64,000 bases of DNA from Oscillospiraceae bacterium (GTDB lineage Bacteria; Bacillota; Clostridia; Saccharofermentanales; Fastidiosipilaceae), in contig JASBZA010000002.1 in NCBI GenBank assembly GCA_029983685.1, positions 1 through 64,000 of the forward strand, read 5' to 3'. Position 1 is the first letter of the stretch; each line of letters begins with the position of its first letter. The translations under genes were made by a program, and so were the position numbers. The notes under the pieces were generated by a model, which saw only the letters and a list, made by a program, of their open reading frames with translations, did not search any database and had not been told where the DNA came from. Shown here piece after piece: positions 8,052 through 17,341 of this stretch.

Positions 8052-9452
8052 TTATTTATAAGCACCTTCTGAATAATCTTTGAAGATTTTCTCAAAATTC
8101 TTAGTGAACTCTTCACGACTAATTTCTTTTCCTACAAACAAAGCCCATTGTTTTTCCATATCTGGCCAAATTTCTAAAGGATAGTAAGGACGCAGAGATT
8201 CAATACCTTTACCCTCTTTCATAGTAGCAATAACATCCTTAGCCAAATCAGGCATATTATCGGAAATATCAAGACTCACAATTGCCGTAGGGTTACCCAT
8301 CTTTTCTTGATGCCACTGACGAGCATCTTCTGAGCAACAGATATAGGAGAGGAAATCCTTTGTCGCCTTTACATGATCATCAGTTTTTCCTTCTTTTGTG
8401 GCAGCTATAGAAATCGTCTGTAACTGCATCATATTCTCGTCTGGGTTATTGGAACAGGGCAAGAAACCTTGTTTCACGTGACCAATCAAATCGGGATTTG
8501 TGTTTTCAATATTAGGTGTTTCCCAGGAACCTTCACCAACAAGCATGGCGCATTCCTCCATGAAAAACGCATTACGGCAAGTCCACTTATCAGTAGCAAT
8601 TGCACCATCTTGTGCATACTTAATTAAAATTTCATACGTATCTAAAAAATCATTCCATTCTTTATCCTGATCTAAATTTTTATCTTCTCCTTTGCAAAGT
8701 TCATCTAGGAAATCTTGACCTTTGTCTTTTTTATTTCCGAGCCATGTTGGTCCAACCCAATTAACTAAATTTAGCGAGGTTTCTGCCCATTGATGCATGA
8801 AAGGTTTAATTCCAGCGGCAGTCAATTCTTCACAATATTTAGCAAGTTCATCACGTGTCTGAGGAATTTCCGTACGGCCCATTTGCTTCAGATAATTTAA
8901 ATTATATAGAATACCTGTTCCCTCTACATAAACGGGCACAATACACATTCCAAATTCGGTGGTTCCTAATTTTTTCTGTTCATCAGTCAACAAATCATAT
9001 ACAGGACAATCTGTGCTTAAATCTGCTAAATACTGATGCCAGGGTTTGTTTTCCGGTCCGTACTGCATACCGATGATATCTGGCAATTCACCTGAACTTA
9101 GCGCCGCTTTCAATAAATCGGGATATTTATCCGAACTCGGGAAACTTGCATCAATTTCTTGGATATTAGGATGTGCCTCCTTATACTTATCAATCAAAAC
9201 ATCAAAGTTATCTGTCCACTGACCCAAAGCAATCATGACCGAAAGGGATTCCGGTCCAGCAGTAGCTGAGTCTTCTCCTGACGATTGGGACTCACTCGTA
9301 TCGGTCACTTTTTCACCTGACACCTTTTGCTCAGTCCCTGGCTTCTTCTCCGAATTTTCTTCACTCGAATTCTTGGTTGTTTCGCCGCCGTTACAAGCAA
9401 TCAGCGATAATCCCATTGTAAGCGTCAGCAAAATAGCAGCAATTTTTTTCAT
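8052..9452 (-). CDS. CUT1 sugar ABC transporter, solute-binding lipoprotein
   Basis: A 466-residue extracellular binding protein. It has a signal peptide ending in a lipobox (LIAC, Cys at about residue 20), a Ser/Glu/Thr-rich linker to about residue 65, then an SBP_bac_1-type fold with YVEGTGILYNLNYL and the C-terminal EEFTKNFEKIF segment. AAGGAGGA lies upstream of ATG 9452. It is encoded directly after the two permeases of the same transporter. Substrate unknown; the family binds oligosaccharides. The transporter is probably induced by the YesM/YesN-type pair at 1345-5009. Confidence 0.92.
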   Translation of the reverse strand: MKKIAAILLTLTMGLSLIACNGGETTKNSSEENSEKKPGTEQKVSGEKVTDTSESQSSGEDSATAGPESLSVMIALGQWTDNFDVLIDKYKEAHPNIQEIDASFPSSDKYPDLLKAALSSGELPDIIGMQYGPENKPWHQYLADLSTDCPVYDLLTDEQKKLGTTEFGMCIVPVYVEGTGILYNLNYLKQMGRTEIPQTRDELAKYCEELTAAGIKPFMHQWAETSLNLVNWVGPTWLGNKKDKGQDFLDELCKGEDKNLDQDKEWNDFLDTYEILIKYAQDGAIATDKWTCRNAFFMEECAMLVGEGSWETPNIENTNPDLIGHVKQGFLPCSNNPDENMMQLQTISIAATKEGKTDDHVKATKDFLSYICCSEDARQWHQEKMGNPTAIVSLDISDNMPDLAKDVIATMKEGKGIESLRPYYPLEIWPDMEKQWALFVGKEISREEFTKNFEKIFKDYSEGAYK

Positions 9453-9485
9453 TTCTTTTCCTCCTTCGTTTTTTACAATATGTTT

Positions 9486-10331
9486 TTAACCTTTAACTGC
9501 TCCTTCAGTTGCACCATGTAAAACCTGCTTTTGTGCAATCAAAAAGAACAGAAACATCGGTAACATAGACAATGTGACCGCAGCTACAGCAGTATTCCAT
9601 GAAAATAGTGCTTCATTAAAGAGGGACTGCATAGCAATCTGAATTGTACGCAGATCTTTTTTAGTCAAAATAAACTGTGTCATTAGGTAATCGTTCCAGT
9701 AATGCAATACATTGAGGGAGGCAATGGTAAAAATAGTGCCTTTTATGAGTGGAAAGACAATGCGCCAATATAATCCTAACATCCCGCAGCCATCAATAAT
9801 AGCTGCTTCTTCAATTTCTAAAGGAACCGCTTTTACTGCGCCACTTGTTAGAAACATTGCCATTGGTATAGTGAACGCCCAGAAACTAACAACGATACCA
9901 GTATATGTATTTCCTAAATTAAATAAACCAATCATTGTCGCGAACGTAATCATGATACACTGGAAAGGTACACTCATGCCGCTTAAAAATAAGACATTCC
10001 ATATGCGTGTAAAAACATTATCATGACGTGCAATCCAGTAACCCGTCATACCAGCAAAAATAACACAACCTATTACAGAAAAAACAGTAACAATAAAAGT
10101 ATTTTTTAATACAACAGGGTAGTGTAAACGTCGCCACGCATCTTGAAAATTTTTTAAATTGGGATTTTTTGGAAAAGCCACAACACTATCCGCTATTTCT
10201 TTGGCCGATTTAAAAGAATTCATAACCGTCAGAAAAATTGGTACAAGAATCAAAAGAACACTGACTACAACAAAAACCGTGCGCACAATTAAAAATATTC
10301 GTTCTTTTTGCTTGGTATTGTCCAAAATCAT
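9486..10331 (-). CDS. CUT1 sugar ABC transporter permease (MalG type)
   Basis: A 281-residue inner-membrane permease with six predicted helices and the EAA loop (EEAAIIDGCGMLGLYWRIVFPL) that docks the ATPase. The C-terminus GATEGAVKG is typical of MalG/LacG-type subunits. Its ATG overlaps the stop codon of the upstream permease (ATGA at 10328-10331), indicating translational coupling. No ATP-binding subunit is encoded nearby, so a shared MsmK/UgpC-type ATPase elsewhere is expected. Confidence 0.93.
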   Translation of the reverse strand: MILDNTKQKERIFLIVRTVFVVVSVLLILVPIFLTVMNSFKSAKEIADSVVAFPKNPNLKNFQDAWRRLHYPVVLKNTFIVTVFSVIGCVIFAGMTGYWIARHDNVFTRIWNVLFLSGMSVPFQCIMITFATMIGLFNLGNTYTGIVVSFWAFTIPMAMFLTSGAVKAVPLEIEEAAIIDGCGMLGLYWRIVFPLIKGTIFTIASLNVLHYWNDYLMTQFILTKKDLRTIQIAMQSLFNEALFSWNTAVAAVTLSMLPMFLFFLIAQKQVLHGATEGAVKG

Positions 10332-11233
10332 TGTTGTACCTCCTTACGCGAAGTCAACTTTACCTGAGTAAGTGATATAGCAATAATAATTAAAACGAAA
10401 ATCATAGATTTGGCTGCTCCAAAGGCCATCTGGTTACTTTTAAATGCGGTAGCATAAATATTCATCGTAACACCTTCAGAAGATCGAAACGGATTACCAT
10501 TTGTCAACGAAATATTAGTATCGTAAAGCAGCATAGCCCAATTAATTGCAATAAAAAGACAACGGGTAATTGATGGCATCATCAAGGGAATAATAACCCG
10601 AAATAAAATCTGAAAACCATTAGCGCCATCTATTCTAGCCGCTTCTATATATGTGTTCTCTAAAGCAGAAAAACCGGCATTATAAATTACCATCAGGTAA
10701 CCAGAAAGACTCCAGACCATAACAATAACTAATGCCCAGAAAGACGAACTTGTTGTCGTGAACCAAGGTTGTGAAAACCAACTTATACCAGACCACTCTC
10801 CAAACTGGACAAAAACCTCTTGAAAAATAAAGCGCCACAAATAACCTAGAACAACGCCACCTAAAATTCTTGGTAAGTAAATTAAAGCTCTCCACATATT
10901 ACGTAAAGGAATATCTTTAGAAAGTAGGTATGCCCAAATAAAACCAATAAGATTAGCAAAAAGTACAACATAAAAGGAAAATTTTAAGGTAAACACCATA
11001 GAGTACCAATAATCTTTATCCTTTAATACTCTTCCATACTGATACAGACCCTGAAAAGAAAATTCTTGATTAATACCATTCCAATCTGTAAAGGAATAGA
11101 AAATTTCCTGTATTAAGGGAATTAGAAAAAGAAAAGTAAAGAAAATAATGGACGGCCCCATAAAAATACAATAATTTAATATGTTTTTTCCTGTAAATTT
11201 CAAATTTCTGTGACGACTTCGTTCAATATTCAT
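10328..11233 (-). CDS. CUT1 sugar ABC transporter permease (MalF type)
   Basis: A 301-residue permease with six predicted helices. It has the N-terminal LIPLIQEIFYSFTDW segment seen in MalF/UgpA-like proteins and the EAA loop EAARIDGANGFQILFRVIIPL. It is the first gene of the minus-strand operon running to 4939. AAGGG lies about 11 nt before ATG 11233. The 250-nt upstream region is very AT-rich and has a TAATAT-like -10 but no good -35 box, which fits a promoter that needs an activator such as the AraC-type response regulator. Confidence 0.93.
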   Translation of the reverse strand: MNIERSRHRNLKFTGKNILNYCIFMGPSIIFFTFLFLIPLIQEIFYSFTDWNGINQEFSFQGLYQYGRVLKDKDYWYSMVFTLKFSFYVVLFANLIGFIWAYLLSKDIPLRNMWRALIYLPRILGGVVLGYLWRFIFQEVFVQFGEWSGISWFSQPWFTTTSSSFWALVIVMVWSLSGYLMVIYNAGFSALENTYIEAARIDGANGFQILFRVIIPLMMPSITRCLFIAINWAMLLYDTNISLTNGNPFRSSEGVTMNIYATAFKSNQMAFGAAKSMIFVLIIIAISLTQVKLTSRKEVQQ

Positions 11234-11416
11234 AGAATCTATTTCCCTTGTCTTTCTCTGATCTTTACTTTTATCTTTTTAACTATATTAGCTAAATAAA
11301 AAAATCAGTTAGTGCATTTTTTTGATGTTTTACTCACTTATTTTGTCTTTTTAAGATAAGTATGCTCTTCTATTATTCATTCTGTACATTTTAAATTATT
11401 CTAAATAGACTTGTCC

Positions 11417-11445
11417 TTGACCTCTCTCTAGGCTTTTAATAATAT
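11417..11445 (+). promoter_or_regulatory. Promoter of the marR-ABC exporter operon
   Basis: TTGACC (11417-11422), 17-bp spacer, TAATAT (11440-11445). It lies 45 nt upstream of the MarR start and abuts the palindromic operator. Confidence 0.7.
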
Positions 11446-11462
11446 AGTTGCTCAAGCAACTA
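11445..11462. promoter_or_regulatory. MarR-type operator palindrome
   Basis: TAGTTGC (11445-11451) and GCAACTA (11456-11462) form a 7-bp inverted repeat around TCAA, overlapping the end of the -10 box. AGTTGC-n4-GCAACT palindromes are typical MarR-family operators, so the operon is probably repressed by its own first gene product. Confidence 0.75.
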
Positions 11463-11490
11463 ATTTATGAAATAGGGAGATTGTTTCTTT

Positions 11491-11949
11491 ATGGAACGCA
11501 TAATGAAATACATTAACCGGGTCTATCGAGCTTCTATTATTGATCGGGCTGAGGCTTTCGAAGATGAAGACCTTTTCGGTACCCAGTTAAGCTATATCCT
11601 CCAGGTCGTGCGTAATCCGGGCCTATCTCAGGATGCTTTGGCCAGAAGTCTCTTCGTCAACAAAAGTTCGGTGACCAGGCAAATCAAAAGCTTGGAAAAG
11701 ACAGGCTATGTAAGGCGTGAAGTCGACGAAACAGACCGGCGGGCTAAGAAAATTTACCCGACTGACCGGGCTTTGGCCGTCTACCCTGAAATTATGGCTT
11801 ACCTGGAACAGTGGAACGATGAGCTTACAGGAGATTTATCCCCGGAAGAACAAGACGAGCTCCTCTATTGGGTTCGCTATTTGGCCCGTAAAGCCACCGA
11901 TTTGCAAATACAACATGCCTTAGAAAGGCAGGAAAATTCGCCATGCTAA
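11491..11949 (+). CDS. MarR-family transcriptional repressor
   Basis: A 152-residue winged-helix protein. The helix-turn-helix region is at about residues 48-75 (PGLSQDALARSLFVNKSSVTRQIKSLEK) and is followed by the wing with DETDRRAK, a hallmark of MarR (D-x-R-D/R type). It is autoregulated in all likelihood through the palindrome at 11445-11462. It is the first gene of a three-gene operon: its end overlaps the first exporter subunit by 7 nt. A ligand exported by the ABC pair probably releases it from DNA. GGGAG lies 11 nt upstream of ATG 11491; an alternative start is the ATG at 11503. Confidence 0.92.
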   Translation: MERIMKYINRVYRASIIDRAEAFEDEDLFGTQLSYILQVVRNPGLSQDALARSLFVNKSSVTRQIKSLEKTGYVRREVDETDRRAKKIYPTDRALAVYPEIMAYLEQWNDELTGDLSPEEQDELLYWVRYLARKATDLQIQHALERQENSPC

Positions 11950-13709
11950 AAGACTATGTTAAGCCTATGACCGGCCGCATTATCGTCAACGCCATTATCA
12001 AGATGACCGGGACCATGCTGGAAGTCATACTGCCCTATATATTGGCTCATATTTTAAACAAAATAGTCCCTATTCGGCAGGAAAAGCTTATTCTTATGTG
12101 GGGGCTTCTCATGGTGGTCTGTTCTGTAGCTGCCTGGATTTTGAATATTACGGCCAACCGTATGGCCTCCAAGACCGCTGCTACCGCTATTCAAAACATC
12201 CGCCAAGACCTTTTCGAACGTTCCATGGCCTTATCGGCCAGGCAACTCGACCGCTTCAGTGTCGCATCTTTGGAATCGCGCTTGACCTCCGATACCTATG
12301 TTATACACCGCTTTTTGGGCGCGACACTTCGCATGGGTATAAGGTCGGTCATGCTTTTTCTGGGCGGGGTCATTTTCTCTTTCCTCCTGGATTGGCGCCT
12401 GGCTTTAGTCCTGATCCTTTTAATTCCGCCGCTTTTTTATGTCCTTCGCCATGTCTTTAATAAAGTCCATCCGCTCTTTCATGAGGTCCAATACCGTATG
12501 GACAATATGGTCCAGATCATTAGAGAGAACATTAAAGGCATTCGGGTCATCAAAGCTTTGGATAAAACAGAACACGAAAAGAGCCGTTTCGCCGAGGCCA
12601 ACAATCAGACCAAAGAGGCCGAGATTGACGCCCGAGACCACATGGCCGTCATGTCTCCTGCTGTCAACATCCTCCTCTATACCGGTTTAGGCCTGGTCAT
12701 CTTGCTAGGTGCGCTTTTAGTCAATCGAGGGCTCAGCCAAGTCGGGACCATCATGGCTTTTATGTCCTACTTCATCCAAATCACCAACTCCATCATGTCT
12801 TTGAACCGCATGTTTAATATTTACAGTAGGGCTAATACTTCTGCCGAACGGATTGAAGAAGTCTTGCAGACACCTCCGGACAAAAATCAAAAAATTGACC
12901 CCGATACACTGATGGACCTGCCCGTACCCGATCCTAATATCCCGGAGGTGGAATTTAAGCATGTATCCTTCAGTTATTTAGGTAAGCACAAAGATTTACA
13001 GGATGTCTCTTTCAAGCTTTACCCCGGCCAAAGTCTGGGTATCATGGGGGCAACCGGATCCGGTAAATCTACGGTGGCCCGTCTTCTCCTAAGACAATAC
13101 GACGTCAACCGAGGAGAAATCTTAGTGCGGGGCATCAATATCCAAAACCTCCGCCCATCAGATTTAAAAGAGCTTTTCGGCATTGTCAATCAAAACGACT
13201 TTCTCTTTCACGGAACGGTTCGTCAAAATATCGACTTCGGCCGCAGCCTGACCGACGAAGAATTAATTGAAGCAACCCACCATGCTCAAGCGGCCCAATT
13301 CCTCGACAGTAAGGAAGGCGGTTTGGACTTTGAATTGGCGTCCAAGGGCGTCAACCTGTCCGGTGGCCAAAAACAACGCCTGTACTTAAGCCGTGCCTTG
13401 GCCGGTGAGCCCGAGATTTTAATCCTGGACGATTCATCGTCCGCCCTGGACTTCGAAACCGATAGGCGCCTGCGCCATACCTTGGCCCAAGACTACGGAC
13501 GGACAACGACTTTTATCATCGCTCAACGCATCAGCTCTGTGAAAGATTGTGATCAAATCCTGCTCTTGGAAGACGGACGGATGCTGGCCTTGGGGGACCA
13601 CAAAACATTGGTCCAAACCTGCTCGCCTTACCGCGATATCGCCCGAATTCAAATGGGTGAAGACCAGGTTTCTAAACCAAGACCTGAAAGCACTAGGGAG
13701 GACGCTTAA
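11943..13709 (+). CDS. Heterodimeric ABC exporter subunit with degenerate catalytic site
   Basis: A 588-residue type IV ABC exporter half-transporter. The six-helix membrane domain spans about residues 1-310. The nucleotide-binding domain has Walker A GATGSGKS (about 369-376), signature LSGGQ (about 471) and Walker B ending LILDDS. The catalytic Glu after Walker B is replaced by Asp, while the signature is canonical. This is the known pattern of the degenerate-site subunit in exporters such as BmrC/LmrC/TM287. It starts inside the marR stop region and is followed after 1 nt by its partner. Probable role: drug or lipid-like compound efflux. Confidence 0.92.
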   Translation: MLKDYVKPMTGRIIVNAIIKMTGTMLEVILPYILAHILNKIVPIRQEKLILMWGLLMVVCSVAAWILNITANRMASKTAATAIQNIRQDLFERSMALSARQLDRFSVASLESRLTSDTYVIHRFLGATLRMGIRSVMLFLGGVIFSFLLDWRLALVLILLIPPLFYVLRHVFNKVHPLFHEVQYRMDNMVQIIRENIKGIRVIKALDKTEHEKSRFAEANNQTKEAEIDARDHMAVMSPAVNILLYTGLGLVILLGALLVNRGLSQVGTIMAFMSYFIQITNSIMSLNRMFNIYSRANTSAERIEEVLQTPPDKNQKIDPDTLMDLPVPDPNIPEVEFKHVSFSYLGKHKDLQDVSFKLYPGQSLGIMGATGSGKSTVARLLLRQYDVNRGEILVRGINIQNLRPSDLKELFGIVNQNDFLFHGTVRQNIDFGRSLTDEELIEATHHAQAAQFLDSKEGGLDFELASKGVNLSGGQKQRLYLSRALAGEPEILILDDSSSALDFETDRRLRHTLAQDYGRTTTFIIAQRISSVKDCDQILLLEDGRMLALGDHKTLVQTCSPYRDIARIQMGEDQVSKPRPESTREDA

Positions 13710-13710
13710 T

Positions 13711-15492
13711 ATGAGTAACACAAGTTCCATCGTGGAAGAAAGAAGATCAAAACCCAAAGACTATAAAAAAGTATTCCGAGGTCTTGCCAAATACATGTCT
13801 GCCGAATGGCCCCTCTTACTCTTGGCCCTAGCCATGGTTATTATCGCCAATGTTATCGTTCTATACGGCCCTTACTTCTCCGGCCTTGCCATAGACGCCA
13901 TGGGAGAAGTAAGCGGCGAGGTCCATTTCCCTCGCGTTGTCCGCATGGTCCTCTTTATGCTTTTAGCCTATGCACTGTCCGCGGTCTTAAACTACTTCCT
14001 GACCCGAGTCATGGCCCGAGCCTCGCAGAAGGTCATTTACCAGATGCGCCAAGACACCTTCGATAAGATTGTGGACCTGCCTATCTCCTATATCGACAGC
14101 CACCAGGCAGGTGATCTGGTTTCTCGTATCTCTTATGACTTGGACGTCGTCAGCCAATCTTTGACCAACGACCTGGTTCAGATTGTCGCATCGACCATCA
14201 CCGTCTTCGGTTCCTTCTTCATGATGCTGTCTATTTCGCCCATCATGAGTGTGATTTTCCTTTTGATTTTACCAGTTACTATTATCTTCACCCGTTACCG
14301 CATTAAGAAAACCCGGCCGCTCTTTAGCGAAAGGTCACGTAAACTGGGCCAAATGAACGGCTACGTAGAAGAGATTCTTTCCGGCCAAAAAACCATCCAG
14401 GCCTACAACAAACAAGAATTCTTCTCCGAAGGTTTTGAAGATATCAACGAAGACAGTATCCACGCCTACTACAGAGCGGACTACCAGGCGGCCATGAACG
14501 GTCCGTCGGTAACCTTAATCTCTAACCTGTCTTTGGCCTTGGTTTCCATGTTCGGTGCTCTCTTCTTTTTAAGAGGCGTCTTCAGCCTGGGTAATCTTTC
14601 CGCCTTCGTGCTTTACTCCAGACGTTTTTCCGGCCCCATTAATATGATTGCCAACATCATCGCCGACCTCCAGTCTGCTTTATCGGCAGCCGAAAGAGTT
14701 TTCAACCTTTTAGACCAGCCGTCCGAAGCCGCCGACAAGGCCGATGCCGTAGAGCTCCGAGATGTCGAAGGCCGGGTCGAATTCGACCGTGTCGATTTCT
14801 CCTATGTGCCGGACGTACCTATTATTAAAGACTTGAGCCTCAAGGCTCCGGCAGGGTCTCTCATCGCCATCGTAGGGCCCACGGGAGCGGGTAAAACCAC
14901 CCTTATTAATCTGCTCATGTGTTTCTACGATCCGCAGTCCGGTGAGATTTTAGTTGACGATCACCCTATAACGGACGTCACCCGCAAGAGTCTGCGCCAA
15001 TCCTTCGCCATGGTTCTGCAGGATACCTGGCTCTTTAACGGAACCATCCGAGACAACATCGCCTACGGCAGACCCGATGCGTCTTTTGCCGATGTCCAAA
15101 AGGCCGCCAAGGCCGCCCATATCGACACCTTTATCGATGCCCAGCCCGAAGGCTACAATGCCCATGTGTCCGACGGCGCCGAGAACTTGTCGCAGGGCCA
15201 AAAACAGCTGTTGACCATAGCCCGTGCCATGCTTTTGGATGCACCCATGCTGATTCTGGACGAGGCCACTTCTAACGTAGACAGCCACACGGAAATCCAA
15301 ATTCAAGATGCCATGAACCGCCTGATTGAAGGCCGGACCGCCTTCGTTATCGCCCACCGTCTGTCCACTATTCAGAATGCCGATACTATTCTCCTGGTCG
15401 AAGGCGGCGAAATAAAAGAGCAAGGAACTCACGAGGAGCTCCTTGCTCGAAACGGCGCTTACGCCAAATTATATAATGCGCAATTTGCTTAA
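13711..15492 (+). CDS. Heterodimeric ABC exporter subunit with catalytic Glu
   Basis: A 593-residue half-transporter. The membrane domain spans about residues 25-330. The NBD has Walker A GPTGAGKT (about 389), a non-canonical signature LSQGQ (about 493) and Walker B LILDEATS with the catalytic Glu. Together with the upstream subunit this gives one functional and one degenerate ATP site. ATG 13711 is chosen because GGGAGG lies before it and it follows the previous stop by 1 nt; a longer frame starting at 13549 is only a shadow of the partner gene. A 9-bp inverted repeat (15418-15426/15440-15448) sits in its 3' coding end. The gene ends 3 nt from the convergent choline kinase gene. Confidence 0.92.
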   Translation: MSNTSSIVEERRSKPKDYKKVFRGLAKYMSAEWPLLLLALAMVIIANVIVLYGPYFSGLAIDAMGEVSGEVHFPRVVRMVLFMLLAYALSAVLNYFLTRVMARASQKVIYQMRQDTFDKIVDLPISYIDSHQAGDLVSRISYDLDVVSQSLTNDLVQIVASTITVFGSFFMMLSISPIMSVIFLLILPVTIIFTRYRIKKTRPLFSERSRKLGQMNGYVEEILSGQKTIQAYNKQEFFSEGFEDINEDSIHAYYRADYQAAMNGPSVTLISNLSLALVSMFGALFFLRGVFSLGNLSAFVLYSRRFSGPINMIANIIADLQSALSAAERVFNLLDQPSEAADKADAVELRDVEGRVEFDRVDFSYVPDVPIIKDLSLKAPAGSLIAIVGPTGAGKTTLINLLMCFYDPQSGEILVDDHPITDVTRKSLRQSFAMVLQDTWLFNGTIRDNIAYGRPDASFADVQKAAKAAHIDTFIDAQPEGYNAHVSDGAENLSQGQKQLLTIARAMLLDAPMLILDEATSNVDSHTEIQIQDAMNRLIEGRTAFVIAHRLSTIQNADTILLVEGGEIKEQGTHEELLARNGAYAKLYNAQFA

Positions 15493-15495
15493 AAC

Positions 15496-16425
15496 TTAGG
15501 CCTGTCTGTAACGCGCGATGTTTTTCTTGAGTCTGTAATAACGGACCAGGGCGTACTGTTCCATGGTCTCCTTATCAAAGGGGACCCGGGTCAGGCCCCA
15601 GAGGGTCCACAGATAATCTAGGTAAATCTTGTTGGCCACAAAGTTATGGTATTCTTCCGGTTTGGGTTCTCTGCCGAAATAAGCCCGGAGCAAATAATTA
15701 TCTTCCTCTTCCTTGTAGTTGGCTTCAATCGAGACATCGGCCAAATCCCAGAGGGGATCGTTCATGCCGGCATACTCCCAATCCACCAAAAAGAGCCTAT
15801 CTTCGCCATAAATCCAGTTAGCGCATAAGGAATCGTTATGACAGGGCGCCTTACGGATTTCCATTTCTCGAGCAACCTCTGCTTTAATCTTAAAGACCTC
15901 GTTTTTGACCTCTTCATAGTCTTCATAAAGAGCTACGTCATGCTTGTTGATAAAATTTTCATAGCTTTGAGCCATATCGAAGACCTCAAAGGGGACAGCT
16001 GTATCCACACCTGAATGATGTAGGGTGGAAAAAATCTCCGCCACATCGGCAATGCGGTCTTTTTCTCTTAAGTCTTTAGCCTGCATGGTATGGGCATTTT
16101 CTATACAGTGGCTAATCTTGTAGCCCTTAGAATCAAAGTAATAAACCTCGGTATCAATACCGAGTTGGCAAGCCAGACGGTTGGACTTTCTCTCATCTTC
16201 GCGATTAATGAGCTCCTCAGTGCCGGGGCCGGGTAAGCGGCAAATCAAGTCTTCACCATCTTCAGCATAAAGGTGGAAGGTCTTATTGGTCATACCGCCC
16301 AAGCGTTCAATTTTCTCGTAGGGACAGTGGATGCCGGCCTTGTCCAAAAGCAGGTCCACAGCTCTTAAATCCTCTAAACTGACATGGCTTCTTCTGGCCA
16401 CGTTTTCTCTTAAAGTTCCACTCAT
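15496..16425 (-). CDS. LicA-like choline/aminoglycoside-type kinase
   Basis: A 309-residue cytoplasmic kinase of the choline kinase/APH fold. It has the Brenner motif HNDSLCANW (catalytic Asp of HND) and the metal-binding segment LVDWEYAGMNDPLWDLADVS. Such LicA proteins phosphorylate choline for transfer to surface polymers. GGAGGA precedes ATG 16425, which overlaps the upstream stop as ATGA (16422-16425); a longer frame from 16473 would run far into that gene. It pairs with the nucleotidyltransferase upstream, forming a LicC-LicA unit divergent from teichoic-acid-type genes. The substrate could also be ethanolamine or another small alcohol. Confidence 0.85.
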   Translation of the reverse strand: MSGTLRENVARRSHVSLEDLRAVDLLLDKAGIHCPYEKIERLGGMTNKTFHLYAEDGEDLICRLPGPGTEELINREDERKSNRLACQLGIDTEVYYFDSKGYKISHCIENAHTMQAKDLREKDRIADVAEIFSTLHHSGVDTAVPFEVFDMAQSYENFINKHDVALYEDYEEVKNEVFKIKAEVAREMEIRKAPCHNDSLCANWIYGEDRLFLVDWEYAGMNDPLWDLADVSIEANYKEEEDNYLLRAYFGREPKPEEYHNFVANKIYLDYLWTLWGLTRVPFDKETMEQYALVRYYRLKKNIARYRQA

Positions 16426-17285
16426 GATAGAGTCCTCCAATTCTGATTTTGGTAATCGTATCGGTAGGTCCAATCCCGACCATTCAACCTGAAAGTAAAA
16501 CCGTCGGAATCGGGCACAATATTGGTAATGTCTCTTTCTTTGGCCCCGGTCTCCCGACTGATTCGGTCTAAAATAGCCGAACCGGAATGGTCCATATAGG
16601 TAGGGTCAAAGGCACGTAATTCTTCCAAGGAATCGAACTCAAAAATCTCATCATCCTTATAAGGGCGCACTTTTAACTTCAGCTGATCTAAATGATCCCG
16701 GTAAATACGCTCCCAGAGTGCATCTCGGGTTTGGGCTAAGTTATGGAGGGGTTCTAAGATATGTAAAAAGTCGCGGCTGAAAGCCCGGTCCCAGAACACG
16801 TGGCCCATCATATAATAGGCATCTTCTCCGCCTACCTCTACCCTGTTGATATAGCCTTCCTCATCCGTCCAAACACACCATTCCTTCGTCGGCCCTTCGG
16901 CGTAAAGGCAGGCATAGTAGGGGTCCGAAACCGTCGCCTCATAAGGGTTCTTCTCAAAGTAGTTATCAACCGAGCAGATGTAGGTATTGGCCAAAACATC
17001 TCTGGCTACCCAAATGCTGGAGTGGTTGTTTCGAACGGCATAGTCCGGATTATGAAGAAGCTTCACGCCTGAAAAATCTTGCAAATACGAAAAAGCCTCC
17101 GCCTTATAGCCGGTCACCACAAAAATATCCTTTACACCGGCTTCTCGGAGCTGACGAATTTGCCGCTCAATGAGGACTTCTCCTCTTACAGGCAAAAGTC
17201 CCTTGGGCTTCTCATAGGACAGGGGCGCAAAACGGCTGGACAGCCCCGCTGCCAAAATCACGGCATTGTCGACCTGGTGTGTCAT
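16422..17285 (-). CDS. LicC-like CTP:phosphocholine cytidylyltransferase family protein
   Basis: A 287-residue nucleotidyltransferase with the N-terminal signature VILAAGLSSRF...KPKGLLPV (Gly-rich NTP site and Lys) and GYKAEAF. It probably makes CDP-choline or a related activated alcohol. The catalytic domain ends near residue 230. A C-terminal extension of about 55 residues (from about 233, HSGSAILDR to the end) has an unusual aromatic finish (RDWTYRYDYQNQNW), and its role is unknown. It is transcribed from a TGCTATAAT extended -10 promoter at 17342-17350, divergent from the glycerophosphotransferase-like gene, and is translationally coupled to the kinase downstream. Confidence 0.82.
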   Translation of the reverse strand: MTHQVDNAVILAAGLSSRFAPLSYEKPKGLLPVRGEVLIERQIRQLREAGVKDIFVVTGYKAEAFSYLQDFSGVKLLHNPDYAVRNNHSSIWVARDVLANTYICSVDNYFEKNPYEATVSDPYYACLYAEGPTKEWCVWTDEEGYINRVEVGGEDAYYMMGHVFWDRAFSRDFLHILEPLHNLAQTRDALWERIYRDHLDQLKLKVRPYKDDEIFEFDSLEELRAFDPTYMDHSGSAILDRISRETGAKERDITNIVPDSDGFTFRLNGRDWTYRYDYQNQNWRTLS

Positions 17286-17341
17286 GATGCTCTTATCCCC
17301 CTTCCTTTGTTAAGACAAGCTTAAGCCCTTGTTAGAGGAAT

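Noticed and set aside
13549..13710. Longer N-terminus for the second ABC exporter subunit
   Set aside because: It only overlaps the first subunit in another frame; the ATG at 13711 has a clear GGGAGG site.
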